The notes below the pieces were generated by a model, which was not told the DNA's origin, searched no databases, and was given only the letters and a program-made list of their open reading frames with translations. DNA of 64,000 nucleotides from positions 71,193,073 through 71,257,072 of the forward strand of contig CAXKWD010000006.1 in assembly GCA_964059195.1 (NCBI GenBank). The letters run 5' to 3'. The position numbers and the translations under genes are program-made. Each line of letters starts with the position of its first letter. Position 1 is the stretch's first letter. Origin of the DNA: Ectobius pallidus (lineage: Eukaryota; Arthropoda; Insecta; Blattodea; Ectobiidae). Below are positions 12,250 to 23,599 of the stretch, piece by piece.

Positions 12250-13010
12250 TCTTCAATTACCACATGTTCGTAGTGAGTTCCTGGATGACCGGCAGTCAAG
12301 AAATTTACTGGGTGATGACAGCCAAATCTAATTTTTCAAAATTGCTTTTCCTATTTCATTTTATATCACTTATACCATTTGCAAAAATTCCGCTCAAGTG
12401 GAAGGGAATAATTCCCGCAATAACAAGTGCAGCATCAGTGGAGACAGTTCGATATGCTTTACATATTATAGGCCTACGTAAAGCAAATTCTCTCTGAATT
12501 TCTAATAATTTTGTTTTGAGCATATTTCTTGTTCAGTATGTCTTGGAAAGCAGAAGCACAGTACAACAACAACGGTTCCAAAGCACCATGATAAATTATC
12601 TTCAGTATGTCCGGATTCAGTCCCCATGTAGGTCTCGTTGCGATTGTTAAACCTGTGAGGAATTTGCTCCCTTTAGAGGCCAAATGTTCTAAATGAGGTC
12701 TAAATGTGATCTAGAATTACTCCTAGATAATGTAGACTGTTTACGCGTGTTATGCCTTGTCCGTTCAATTTTAAGCTGTGTTTTATTTATGTATTTCTTC
12801 ACCTTGTGACTATCATTGCTTTGGATTTAGAAGGGCTGAATCACTTTGTTTTCTACTCCCCAGTTGATTAAAGTATTCAAGACCTAGTTTGCATCATCGA
12901 AGAGATGTTGAATGATTTTAGATCGAATAAGTAAGAGAACACCATCTGCATATGCAATGATGTCACAGTTATTCGATATTAACATTTTTTGTGATGTGTT
13001 TATGCATTTT

Positions 13011-13785
13011 CCCCAAGTTATTTTATATGACGAGAATGTAGCTTTAGTTACTCGCCGCATGGAGCGCTAGTGTCACCGAGCTAACACGTTGTCATAGGAC
13101 TTTTAACACACAGTCTCCATGCTGTATTAATATACATACTGTGTCACGAAGAGATTTAAAAAAGAAAACTGTTCAATATCTCAAAAAGAAATAGGGTAGT
13201 TTTTACTTTACAGGAAAGAAAGTTTCATTCTCTCTGCACAGTGCATTATACTAAGAATACAGGAATAGTAGACCTACATCTGAAAACAAAAGAAATCATT
13301 TCTTCTAAGGATGGTTGTCTCATACACTAGCAGTGTAGAACCAGCCTGGAAAGGAAGTTTTCGAACCAGTGGTCTGTGCAATGCACCGATCTGACGGGCC
13401 TCCATCTTCTCGGAATTGATTCTCCGACTGACAGGTGGTGGAAAGAATTGAACAAGCCGCCAAAGGATGTCCAAAAAAACGCTCTTTTCGTTCGTACAAC
13501 GAAAATTTATGTCCTGCACTTCAGTGTTTATAGTGACAAAACACTCCTTACTATCTACGGAAAAATATAAACTGTAGCATAAAGTTAATACTCCTCATAT
13601 ATACGAGTATAATACAATTCATTATTCTCTATTTTACAAAACTACATAACTATATTTTTTTAAACTGTGTCTTTTGTGCACTTCATAGGATCGTAAAAAG
13701 TTGTCAAGTAGAATGAATATAATATTTATGTACCAATTTCACATAAATAATTTTTATTTAAGGAGGCCTGTATTTATTTAACTAA
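13011..13785. other. non-coding, unassigned
   Basis: There is a GC-richer patch at 13030-13130 and overlapping frames at 13274-13570 on both strands, but no domain I recognise. The region links LINE C copy 1 to the foldback element. Confidence 0.4.
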
Positions 13786-14073
13786 GGGGAGACACAAAGC
13801 TTTGGGTAAAATTCATAGGTGAGAAATAGGTGAAATTAACTATTTTTTTCAGCAATGAATTGTTCTGTGACCTTGTAATTTGGCATCTTCTTTATTGACT
13901 ACTCCTAAAATTGCATACTATTTTTATAATTAATTAAACTGTTACGCTTACGGGTAGTTATCGCCACAAAATGGCATCCGCGTTTCGTGCACTAAAATGC
14001 TGTTTCCGTGAAAATTCCCACAAATATGAATATTTTTTTAGTGATTTTTTTATATCTATTTGCAAACATCGTA

Positions 14074-14240
14074 TGAACAACATCATCTACAATCTTTGTA
14101 ATATCTACAATAGGCCCATAAGTATTTTTTTAAATCAATTTTTTAGATTTTCTTTTTCATTAATATATATATATATATGTTTGTTTTAAAAAATATTAAC
14201 TATTAATGACAAATGAAAGATTGTAGATAGTGTTGTTCAT
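14074..14240. repeat. inner hairpin of the split foldback
   Basis: TGAACAACATCATCTACAAT at 14074 is inverted at 14221-14240 as ATTGTAGATAGTGTTGTTCA, with an AT-rich loop that includes a (TA)n run at 14161-14178. It is the apex of the foldback palindrome left of the LINE insertion. Confidence 0.8.
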
Positions 14241-14390
14241 AGAACAAAGTATGTTCTTGATGGCTACTGATCGAAAATCTTCGGGCGCAACCTGATGGAT
14301 GGGTGTGGCGGCCGTGGTACTGCGATGTGGAAAGGAAACGGGAAGAATACCACATTATTTTTTCCCTGAAGACACTTGGGATTAGCGAAT

Positions 14391-15428
14391 ATGATGGCTG
14401 CTCCTGAAGCAAAATATTCCGGAGGTAAAATACTTCCCCAGTCGGATCTCCGGGCGGGAAGTGTTTCAGGGGGAGTGATCCACATTGAAAGAACAAACAA
14501 TAGAAGACAGCAGCTTAAAATAGGAACATGGAATGTTAGAACACTTAGACATGCAGAAAAACTGGAGAACTTAACACTGGAATTAAATAAATGTGGTGTG
14601 AATATAGTAGGTTTAAGTGAAGTGAGATGGACTGGACAAGGTGAAGTGGCTTGTGGTAATAATACGATGTTCTATTCGGGTGGAAATTGTAACGAAAGAG
14701 GCGTAGCTGTAGTGGTGGAAAATAAACTAGTGAATAGTATTACAAAAGTGGAGTGTGTTAGTGATCGTATAATGTATGTAAAAATAAATGCAGATCCAGT
14801 GGATGTTTTGATAGTTCAAGTGTATATGCCAACTTCAGATCACAACGATGCAGAGGTTGATACAATATATGAAGACATAGGCGAAATATTGTACCAAGAA
14901 GGAAGAGGTAAAGTGAATGCCATAATTATGGGAGATTTCAACAGTGTCATAGGAGAAGGACAAGACAAAAAAATTGTGGGTCCTTATAGATTAGGGAAGC
15001 GCAATGACAGAGGAAATAGGCTTGTTGACTTCTGCCAACAATATGATATGGTGATAACCAATACCTGGTTCAAGAAGAGGAAAACGAAGTTGTACACCTG
15101 GAAAAGCCCTGGGGATATTAATAGGTACCAGATTGACTACATTCTCATCAAGCAGAGATTCCGGGGCAGTGTGAAAGATGTGAAGACTCTTCCAAATGCT
15201 GACATCAACACAGACCACAATCTTCTTGTAGCAGACATAGAGACTAGGCTGAAAAGGATTAGGCGGACATGTAAAAGAAATCCAAGATGGAACTTAGAAA
15301 AACTGCGAAATGACAAGGACTCGATTAAAGAGTCATTGGAAGCACAGTTACATGAAATAAAAAATGTTGGTGAATCTGTAGAAAGTGAGTGGGAAAGTGT
15401 AAAAAAAATGTTTTGTTGGACACGTTGA
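14391..15428 (+). pseudogene. LINE apurinic-type endonuclease domain
   Basis: This part nicks target DNA so that the RNA can be reverse transcribed in place. The open frame reaches back to 14376, but the first ATG pair is at 14391, giving MMAAPEAKYSGGK. Endonuclease motifs appear in order: IGTWNVRTL, SEVRWTGQG (catalytic Glu), VYMPTSDH (Tyr), MGDFNSVIGEG (Asp/Asn), NTWF, RYQIDYILI (Asp) and NTDHNLLVADI (terminal Asp-His). All key residues are present. The frame closes at 15428 because it leaves register with the RT frame. The two frames overlap from 15389 to 15428 around an A8 run, so a one- or two-base indel there is the simplest explanation. Programmed frameshifting is possible but less likely in this family. 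Confidence 0.9.
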
Positions 15429-16987
15429 AGAACAAAGTTGGAAAAATAGACAGAGTAAATAGGAAACCATGGGTAACACAAGAGATGTTAAAGAAGATGG
15501 AAGAAAGAAGGAAATACAAAAATACTAATGCTGTGGAATATAAGAGATTGAATAATGAACTAAGAAGAGAGACAGATAGAGCAAAAGAAAATTACCTTAA
15601 AGAAAGCTGTGATGAAATTATGGAGCTTCGACGAAAAGGAAGATATGATTTAATGTATCAGAAAGTGATGGAGTTAGAATCTAAAGAAAATAAAGGAATA
15701 CGGACTTTTGGAATAGAAGACAATCATGGAAATTTAATGACAAACCCTGGAAAAGTTCTTAAAATATGGGAAAATTACATAGAAAAGCTTTACGACAAGC
15801 AAAATCGACCACAAGACATCGAGATGGAAACAGAAGAACTAGTGGATAAAGATAATATAGGACCTAGCATATTGAAGAATGAAGTAGAAAAGGCCATTAA
15901 AGAAATGAAGAATAGAAAGGCCACAGGAGACGATGACATACCAGTGGACCTACTGAAGGAACTAGGAGAAAATGGGTTGAGGAAACTTACCGAACTTATC
16001 AACAGAATTTATGACACTGGAGAATGGCCTAAAGATTTCCTAGAGGTAACTATGATTGCACTAAAGAAGAAGAAATGTGCCAAGATGTGTAGTGATCACA
16101 GAACTATCAGCTTACTATCTCACGTAGGGAAAATTGTGGCACGGATACTAACTAGAAGACTGGAAAGAAGAATAGAAGACGTAATAGGAGAAGACCAATT
16201 TGGTTTCCGGAAAGGAAAAGGAACTAGAGATGCAATTGGAATGCTAAGGATTATATCAGAGAGAGTTTTAGCAGTCAACGAAGAAGTGTGTGTCTGCTTT
16301 ATTGATTGGCAAAAAGCTTTTGACCGAGTGAACTCGGAAAAGTTAATGGACATACTCAAAGAAATAGGCATTGACTGGAAGGACAGGAGACTAATCCGCA
16401 ATTTGTACCTGGGACAAAAAGTGAAAGTGCGTCTAGAACATGGAGTGACCAACAGTGTAGAAATAGGAAGAAGTTTGCGTCAAGGATGCTGTATGTCACC
16501 CATCTTGTTCAACCTTTATGGAGACTGGCTAGCAAAAGAAGCCTTAGAAGGAGTTAGGGATTTTGTGATAGGAGGATACGCTATTAACACCATCAAATAT
16601 GTGGATGAGCTGGTGATTTTGGCAACGAATCAAGAAATGTTGCAAGGAATGATTGACAGGCTGGTGGAAACAGGAAGAAAGTATGGAATGGAAATCAACA
16701 TAGGTAAATCGAAGGTGATGAGGATATCGAAGAGAGAAGAGCCGCTTCAAATTATCATGGGAAATCAAGAATTAGAGAACGTGAACCAGTTCAAATACTT
16801 AGGAAGTGTACTGACGAAAGATGCCTATTGCACCAAGGAGATAAGATCAAGAATTGCCATGGCCAAGAAAGCATTTATGAAGAAGAGAACTCTGCTAACT
16901 AGTAATCTGAACCTAGAGCTACGTAAAAACCTGGTGAAGTGTTATATTTGGAGTATTGCTTTGTATGGATCAGAGACGTGGACTTGA
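15389..16987 (+). pseudogene. LINE reverse transcriptase domain, YADD lost
   Basis: About 530 codons cover the linker and RT. Motifs visible in order: WVTQEMLKKMEERRKYK, MKNRKATGDDDIPVDLLKEL, DHRTISLLSHVGKIVARIL, EDQFGFRKGKGTRDAIGML, VCVCFIDWQKAFDRV (first catalytic Asp), LRQGCCMSPILFNLY, then YVDELVILA at 16598 where the family has YADDLVILA. The second Asp of the catalytic pair has become Glu (GAG at 16607-16609) and Ala has become Val, so activity is probably lost or very weak. The frame ends at TGA 16985-16987 inside the conserved ETWTLR motif. Confidence 0.92.
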
Positions 16988-17305
16988 AGGAAATTAGAGA
17001 AGAAATATTTGGAAAGTTTTGAAATGTGGTGCTGGAGACGGATAGAAAAGATAAAGTGGATGGACATGGTGACAAACGAAGAGGTTCTGAGTAGAGTGGG
17101 TGAGAAGAAGTCAATCATACACACAATTCGTCAGAGGAAAGCAAACTGGATTGGGAACATTCTGAGAAGGAACTGCTTATTACATAATGTCGTAGAAGGA
17201 AGACTAGAGGGAACAACTGGACTTGGAAGAAGAAGAATTTCAGCTGTTGAACGATTTAAGGGAAAAGCGAAAATATTGGATGCTGAAGGAGGAAGCAGAG
17301 GATAG
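16988..17305 (+). pseudogene. LINE C-terminal region after premature stop
   Basis: The same frame as the RT continues without a shift as RKLEKKYLESFEMWCWRRIE, then WMDMVTNEEVL and RQRKANWIGNILRRNCLL. This is the standard C-terminus of RTE-like ORFs (WCWRR...W..H.LRR). The break upstream is thus one nonsense change. Near 17270-17300 the expected YWMLKEEAEDRKFW sequence is present in another frame, which shows a second indel just before the natural end. Confidence 0.85.
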
Positions 17306-17378
17306 AAAGTTTTGGAAAACAAAATTCGCGTACCAAGTTTGAAAACCTGCCGGAAGGCAGAATACTTACTACTACTAC

Positions 17379-17688
17379 TAAAGTAAAGTAAAGTGATCCC
17401 TATACAGGCCATGGAGGCCCAGAGGGTTCCAGGAGGTTGAGGCTCCCAGATTTTGGACATTCGGCACGTGAAGGTGGTAAGGTTGTCAGCCTTACGCACC
17501 GGCCGCCTTTACCCCCAGGATTGCTCCTGGTACTCATTTCTGTTAGAGGCTGAGTCGACCCCAGGGCCATAGTGCCACCAGAAGGATTAGGCCAATTGAA
17601 AAACTCCAACGACCTCATCGGGAATCGAACCCGCGACCTTCTGTAGCGCAGCGCCTCGACCACTACGCTACGGCGTACCCCTTACTAC
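17379..17688 (-). mobile_element. tRNA-derived SINE family 1, copy a
   Basis: On the minus strand the head carries a polymerase III A box, TAGCGTAGTGG (17660-17670 inverted), and a B box, GGTTCGATTCC (17621-17631 inverted). The body contains GGGTCGACTCAGCC, GAGTACCAGGAGCAATCCTG and CCATGGCCTGTATAGGGAT, and an ACT/AAAGT-type tail reaches the LINE end on the left. It is non-autonomous and probably borrowed a LINE machinery. Copies b (next to it) and c (52698-52884) share the body almost base for base. Confidence 0.9.
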
Positions 17689-17985
17689 TACTACTAGTAA
17701 AGTGTTCCCTATTACAGGCCATGGAGGCCCAGAGGGTTCCAGGAGGTTGAGGCTCCTAGATTTTTAGACATCGGCACATGAAGGTGGCAAGGTTGTCAGC
17801 CTTGCGCACCGGCCGCCTTTACCCCCAGGATTGCTCCTGGTACTCATTTCTGTTAGAGGCTGAGTCGACCCCAGGGCCATAGTGCCACCAGAAGGATTAG
17901 GCCAATTGAAAAACTCCAACGACCTCATCGGGGATCGAACCCGCGACCTTCCGGTTTGTAGCGCAGCGACTACTACTACTGCTAT
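17689..17985 (-). mobile_element. SINE family 1, copy b
   Basis: Nearly identical to copy a over CAGGCCATGGAGGCCCAGAG to ATCGAACCCGCGACCTTC. The B box is intact, while the A-box end is replaced by a GCAGCGACTACTACTACTGC run, so the 5' head is truncated. The two copies are separated only by an ACT-rich tail, as if the second inserted into the tail of the first. Confidence 0.88.
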
Positions 17986-18249
17986 ATGATATTAACAAAT
18001 AGACAGAAAAATAATCACTCAGAAATATTGATATTTGTGGAAATTATCAAGGAAACGGCATTTCAGTGCATGAAACGTGGCTCCCACTTTGTAACGATAA
18101 ATACCCGTAACTGTAATAGTTTGATTAATTTTGAAAGTAGTATGACATCGTACAAGTAGTAAATAAAGAGTATGTCACATTGCTAACCTATGAATTTCAC
18201 CCAAAGCTGATTGTCCCTCCTTAAGTTATAATTTCTTATTATTATGGTA

Positions 18250-18960
18250 TCTCTATTGTTTTAGCAAAACGGCTCTAAAGATTTTGTTTATATTTTGTGC
18301 ATTATATGCTTATACTATAGTGCAGTCACTCATTGGATGGCCAGTCGGCTTCAAAGGTTTCGGTGTTCCTTTATGTTAATTAATCTGACTAAATCGGTCT
18401 TGGGCTTCCGCTATCCAAAACAAAAGCAACGTTGCAATATTCTCTCATTGTTATCACTGACCTCGGTTCTTCCTTCGCTTTATTCAATTCACACGTGTTA
18501 TTGTTTACTGTAACTTGATCTTGCAACAACGCATTCACTCCACGCGGAGTAGACGAGTAGCTGTCAAAATCGCCACAGGACATTCTTAGATTTTGATTGG
18601 CTGGGGTAACTAGCTGATTGGTGCGGTAAAACAAAGAACATGGGTTGAGCTGTCGGCAAACTTTTCCTCCTAACGAAAGGAAGCCGCCTGGGTATGCAAT
18701 GAGTAACTGGACTATACTAAAAGCTAAAAAAATATTTGAAACATGTTTCCTAAAAATCTCGGAAGGGTAGTTATAAGCCAGCCATCGTCCATAAAAACTC
18801 AGGCTTTAAGTCTTGCGTGGAAAACCGTGCACCTATGCGTGAGGCTGAACGGTTGAATCTGGCCTTCCTGCAATACGGTCCCTTATTCTGCATCAGCATT
18901 TCAAGTGAGAAAATTGTATTGCCCATGCTTAGGGTAGATACAGTTTTGTGGGTGTTTTAC
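18250..18960 (+). mobile_element. Helitron-related repeat family D, split copy
   Basis: At 18257-18322 the sequence AAACGGCTCTAAAGATTTTG with TGCTTATACTATAG corresponds to 22312-22364. It resumes at 18710 with ACTATACTAAAAGCTAAA and continues through GAAGGGTAGTTATAAGCCA to GTATTGCCCATGCTTAGGG near 18925-18940. The gap is a younger TIR insertion (18323-18709). It is part of the dispersed family also present at 21978-22860 and, inverted, at 44780-45290. Confidence 0.7.
18323..18709. mobile_element. 387-bp TIR element inside repeat D
   Basis: The left end CAGTCACTCATTGGATGG continues to CAGTCGGCTTC. The right end inverted reads CAGTTACTCATTGCATAC and continues to CAGGCGGCTTC, giving terminal repeats of about 30 bp with a few mismatches. 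The flanks read ACTATA on both sides, offset by two to three bases, consistent with a short target duplication whose exact length I cannot fix. No transposase is encoded. Confidence 0.72.
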
Positions 18961-21540
18961 AGGCTTTATTTCGGTTGTCTATCCTCTATATTAAGATAAT
19001 TTATTTTTCGCAATTTCCTTGAAAACTGCTCCAACGACTTTGTTAAATTTTTTACATTAATTGGATACACTTAGAGATAAAACTTTTATTAAACATTTAA
19101 TTCCAATAAATTCTATGAAGGATAGTTATATTCGAAAATTGTTAGGTATTGCTTAGCGAAAAATGCTACTTTGAATGAGGCATAAACAACTGGATGTGCA
19201 CTATTAACAATACAGCCGTTTACTCTTATGTTGGAATAAAAAGGGCAAAGGAAATAATGGAAAACGATGATTGTAGACAAGAGAATATAGCCTAACTATA
19301 AGATGTATGAACAGGTGAGTTAAATCGGCTGAACAAGGCAATGAGATAAAGTTAGTTACTGAGAATCTGTTAGCTTGGTAAGAGCCTGGGGCTTCAAGTT
19401 TGTGCAAAGCCATTTTAACGCCATTTTTAACTGCCGCGATGCTTCTCTGCTACAGCTGTTAGCGTATAATCACAACCTCAACGACGGCTTTTGTTGTTAT
19501 TGTACCAGTCGCTTCATACTTTCCTGCTGCTTTGAGAAAATTATACTTTCACATTTCTACTGCTATTTTTTTATGCAATTACTTTAAAAAGAATGAGATA
19601 TCCACGGTTTTTTTTCATTCGCTCTTTTTGATATTAGCGATTTCATTAAAAGCTTTAGTTCTTCCTCTATTGCTTTTAATAAACACTGAAATTGACTATC
19701 TTGCCATTTCTCCAGCTTTTCATTTGATTTGCACATTTTGTGCAAAAAATGATTCAACTTAATCATTTTTAATGTTCTTAGTACTTTAATATTAGGCCAA
19801 TTTTTAAGCCTCTACTGTTTGATTTCAGCATCTAACGTAATAATTTCTATCCCGGAAGTTCTGCGCCGGCTTCCTGTTTTTCAATGATCTGGAGATGTAG
19901 TTTGAATCTCAGTAAATAAAACCGTATTCCTCTTTTAGGAATGCTTTTAGTGCCCTCCAGCTTTCTAATTTCAATCCACCGACACTCCATACTCTACTAC
20001 CCTCACCCATATCTTCAACGCAGAACATGTCCATCCTACAAAAAATCGTGTGACTGATGCCTCTTGGCAGGGATGTATGAGAATCTTCAGCCTTTATCTG
20101 AAATATGATGGCAAACATAGTTCCGAATGACTTAGTAAACTATGCAAGCACGGGCCAATGGAAAGAGAGAAAGGTTTTGGTGATCTTGAGGTTCCGGGAA
20201 GACACCGTCGAGTATATTCATACCATCCCATAAGTAGGGAGTAACACGATGAACTGTGGGTTCAATGCTCCAGAGCTTTCCCCTTCCCCCTCGGGTAGTA
20301 AAGAAATACATAATATTCAACAAGGTTTTTCTTGGAACTGTCCTGATTTTGAGGCGACAGTTCTATTACCAGAGAGCTCTGTTGGACTATGGAAGAGGGC
20401 ATAAACTGGAAAAGTTAATTTTTGATCTTGTTCGGCTTTGTAACCAAGCCCTGAATTCATCTGAAGCCATATCCTTTGCATTTTGCATACAGTGTTTTAT
20501 AATATACAAGGTGTTTGGTGAAAAGTATCCAAAATAAAAATAAACCTTTTTGGGTCTGCCTCTAGGCGTAGGTATGTTTCGAAGTTAATGTCTGTAAGAT
20601 TTTGGTAATATTTAGAAGGTTCATATCACAGCAATTTATTTTTTTCTTAATTGGAACCAAAAGGGCCGAAGTTCTTTTAGCTATTCATATCCACTTTTCT
20701 ATAAATTAAGCAATAAACAAATTTACTTCCTCTTTGCGCTATCGGTTGCAATTATAAAAAAAGTTTTAACCAAAGCTTTTGGTAATAATTGGAAGCTTTG
20801 GAACAATTTTTAATCGGGCTCGATATTGTGTTTACTAACGGAATAAAAAAATTGTGTTCTGCAAAGTGATTTTGGTCACTCCTTGCAGTAAGGTTTGTCG
20901 TATCTATTATTAGATAAAAGTTTTAGATAATATTTAGAAGGGTTACAATAGCTTTAAATGGATTTGATACTGCGCCTACTAAGGGTGCTACGATTTTTTT
21001 GTCGTTTAAGCCATATTTTTTCCACCCCTAGATCTATTGGTTAAAAAAAAAAGTGTAGGTACTGCTCTTACAAGTATAATAATTTGAAATCAATGCCATG
21101 TTTCGTTTTCATATTAAGGGAGATTTAGTGATTTTAGTGATTTAGTGGATCTTCCCCATTGCTACTCCAATTGTTCTATTTTTCCCATTAGCGGGAAATG
21201 CTATCTCCGTATATTAGCCTATGAATCAGTCCTGAAATTATATATATAAACATATATTATATATTGTATATAAACTTATATAAATATTATATATATATAT
21301 ACCTGGTATATACTTGATTTGAAATGGTTTTGGGACGAAACGTAGACATTTATTTTATACATTTTTGAGTTTATATAAACGAGACGTAGGCCTGCATATG
21401 ATGATAATAATAGCAATAATAAGTATTATAATAACAATAATTTTCCGAGACTTAATTTGAAATATTTGACACCACTCACTCGGATATGGTGTATATACGG
21501 GACTCAATCTATCAAATCTGGTTTGCGTGTATTAATTTTT
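18961..21540. other. non-coding with a repeat D fragment
   Basis: Bases 19010-19140 match the repeat D core again (TTCCTTGAAAACTGCTCCAA, then AACTTTTATTAAACATTT and TTCTATGAAGGATAGTTATA), so this is a partial, diverged copy. The rest, including 19140-21540, holds no recognised gene; small frames at 19375-20537 match nothing I know. (TA)-rich stretches lie at 21237-21300. Confidence 0.5.
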
Positions 21541-21779
21541 GAGTGATGGGGAAAAAAGGAATAAGTCAAAATTCCAAAGTTTCAGAAAATACAAAAAACA
21601 ATTTATTTCCACAGTATTGTTAGTTCAGTCCACCAGATATTTTTACACAGTATCTTATACTATGTAAAAATATCTGGGTGGACTGATCTAAATATTGTAA
21701 AAATGCTGCGGAAATAAATAGTTGTTTGTCTCTCCTAAAACTTTGGTATTATAACTTATTCCCTTTTTCCCTATCACTC
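21541..21779. mobile_element. 239-bp foldback hairpin element
   Basis: The whole block is one imperfect palindrome. GAGTGATGGGGAAAAAAGGA at the left end is inverted at the right end as TCCCTTTTTCCCTATCACTC. Towards the centre, CAGTCCACCAGATATTTTTA pairs with the run reading AAAAATATCTGGGTGGACTG. The loop is about 15 bases. It is probably a small MITE; no certain target duplication is visible (TTTTT left, TAGAA right). Confidence 0.85.
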
Positions 21780-21977
21780 TAGAATTGTTCAGAAAGAATA
21801 TTAAGTATTATCAAGTACTATCAAGCAGAATCCATCCAATACATTTGAGCTTGTGTAACCGTGTACATCCAGTTCCACCTATTGACAAGACTGTATTCAA
21901 TTGTGGAATTTTGAAGGTGGCCTTGCTCGGTTGCTTTCTTGATTCATTTGTTTACGACTCCCAGAGACCTCACATTT

Positions 21978-23599
21978 TTACTTCCTCTGCCCGTACCGTA
22001 GGTACTATAGGTAGAGGAAGTATTGTTTTCGACCCCAAAATTCGAAGTTGAGATTTTAGCATATATACACGTTTCAAGGCCCCCTGGATCCAAAAATACT
22101 ATTTTTGGAAACATGTATGTGTGTCTATGTGTGTGTCTGTGTGGAATATCTGTGAACAGGCTAGCTCGAAAACGGAAAATCGTATGAAAACAAAATTTCG
22201 TATTTGGGTCAGGTACTTTCTGAAGATGTGAGATGAAGATTGGCGACAAGTTTCGCTCATTTTTAAGGGGACTTTACATGAAGAATTTTTCGTTTTTCGC
22301 GATTTTCTCGAAAACGGCTCTAACGATTTTCTTTAAATTTTGCACTTGGGTTGCTTATACTAAGAGCTAAAACTTTTATTTGAAACATTTTTTCGAACAA
22401 ATTCTCTGAAGGGTAGTTATAAGCCACCCACTGTGAATACACGCTCTTTGCAATACGGCCTCATGTAACGAAAAGTTGTACGAAAACAAAATTTTGTATT
22501 TGGGTTAGGTACCTTCTGAGGCTATGACACGAAGAGTGGCGACAACTTTTCCTTACTTTTAAGGGGATTTTACACGAATAAATTTTCGTTTGTCACGATT
22601 TTCTCAAAAATGGCTCTAACGATTTCCTATAAATTTTGTACATGGAGTGCTTATACCAAGAGCTAAAACTTTTATTTGAAACTTTTTTCGAAAAAATTCT
22701 CTGAAGGGTGGTTGTAAACTACCCATTGTTTGTAGATACTCTGTCTTGCCTAGTGAACAACTCAATACGCGGACATTCACGGCCTCTTATTCTACATAAG
22801 TACGTGAAGTGAGAAAGATGTATTGTTGGTCATGCTTACAGTAAAGAAATATCTGAGGGGAATATTCGATAAATTTCGGAAATTATTCTGAATGGCGGAA
22901 AGTTCAATAAACGTTTGCAGTCACTTGTTTTTTCTTCTTTTTTTTTAGTTTGTCCATAGCCTGTGTTTTTAGTCGCAACATTCAAATGAGGGGCTATAAG
23001 GTATTTACAGCATAATTAGCGTAAAAATTATTGTGTCTTGCGATTCTGTACAAGGATATGTGAATACTGCTAATTTTTATTTGGGCAGAGGAAGTTATGT
23101 GACTTTCACATCAGATTTTTTATACAGAGGTGGAGACTTGGGGAACATGAATGCACACCTAAATGGGAAAACATTGAATGATTTGGACGATACTCACTAT
23201 GTAGGGTTTTTTGGGGGCTAGGAATACTCCCGAGGTAACTTTATCCCCGGGCGGCGCACTTTAATCGTGAAATGCCCTCGAATTCGGGCTTTTTCTGTTT
23301 AATATTAACGATCATTTTAATTGTAGGCCTATATTGATGATTTGGATAACGTTCATGAATCTGTGGAACGGTTGAATCGTTTCATTTCGAATCTGTATGT
23401 CCATAGAATTTATTTACCACAAGATTTGTTTTGTTCGTTTAATTATTTATATTTATTATGTAATGCACTATGAATAAGAATTTATGTAATTCCTGCAATT
23501 TATGTAGAAACTTATGTTAATAATTATGTTTTAATTTTTTCTATTTAATAAATTATTTAAAAAAACATCTAGCAGTTGAGTAAATAATCGACCTACTAG
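21978..23599 (+). mobile_element. Helitron-like element, non-autonomous (repeat D plus family A 3' end)
   Basis: It starts around a short palindrome, CTTCCTCTGCCC...TAGAGGAAGTA (21980-22020), repeated inverted at 45250-45290. It contains two direct ~298-bp units (about 22150-22445 and 22446-22745, sharing AACGGCTCTAACGATTT and TTCTCTGAAGGGTAGTTATA). It then has a 3' part shared with 42320-43279 (GGGAAAACATTGA, GGCGGCGCACTTTAATCGTG) that ends ACCTACTAG|T at 23599. The CTAG|T end and the paralogues with a GC hairpin before CTAG indicate Helitron. A single element from 21978 to 23599 is inferred; two adjacent elements are possible. The 62-codon frame at 23033-23221 lies inside and looks non-coding. 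Confidence 0.65.

Larger units (their letters stand above)
10832..13010 (-). mobile_element. LINE family C (RNase H type), decayed copy 1
   Basis: Read on the minus strand, the order is reverse transcriptase end, RNase H, C-terminal zinc-knuckle-like region, 3' UTR and (TAA)n tail. The RT active site is at about 12940-12960 as NCDIIAYADG, the last Asp of YADD being lost. RNase H follows at 12249-12037 (DIQYTDGS...AELLAIKEA). The next part is WNDEWVQS...ELFFPTV...FLTGHGKFGSYF, then after an insertion NHVCRCQLS and VLFDCPLFE. The 3' UTR string CAACCCTAACATGCC near 10935-10955 has a counterpart in copy 2 at 37560-37600, which ties both to one family. Many stops and shifts show it is dead. Confidence 0.8.
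14242..17378 (+). mobile_element. RTE-type LINE, nearly full length, inactivated
   Basis: A 5' leader (14242-14390) is followed by an apurinic endonuclease region, a reverse transcriptase region, a C-terminal zinc-finger-like region and an (ACT)n-type tail at about 17361-17378. Its length of about 3.1 kb and its single EN-RT polyprotein without RNase H fit the RTE clade, the class often annotated as craniofacial development protein 2-like or endonuclease-reverse transcriptase in insects. Visible lesions are a frameshift near an A8 run (15401-15408), a TGA at 16985-16987 and a C-terminal frameshift near 17270-17300. It sits inside the right arm of the 13786-18224 foldback. Few lesions imply a relatively recent insertion. 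Confidence 0.9.
13786..18224. mobile_element. foldback element split by RTE LINE and two SINEs
   Basis: The left arm 13786-14160 and the right side 17985-18224 are inverted copies of each other. Left AGCTTTGGGTAAAATTCATA matches the reverse complement of right TATGAATTTCACCCAAAGCT. Left CGCGTTTCGTGCACTAAAATGC matches right over GTGCA(C/T)TGAAATGC, and ATTTGTGG(G)AATT is shared. The innermost part of the same hairpin survives at 14074-14240. Removing 14242-17984 restores one palindrome of about 695 bp, comparable in size to the foldback at 38756-39376. Outer ends read TAACTAAGGGGAGACA and, inverted, TAACTTAAGGAGGGACA. No transposase is visible. Confidence 0.82.
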
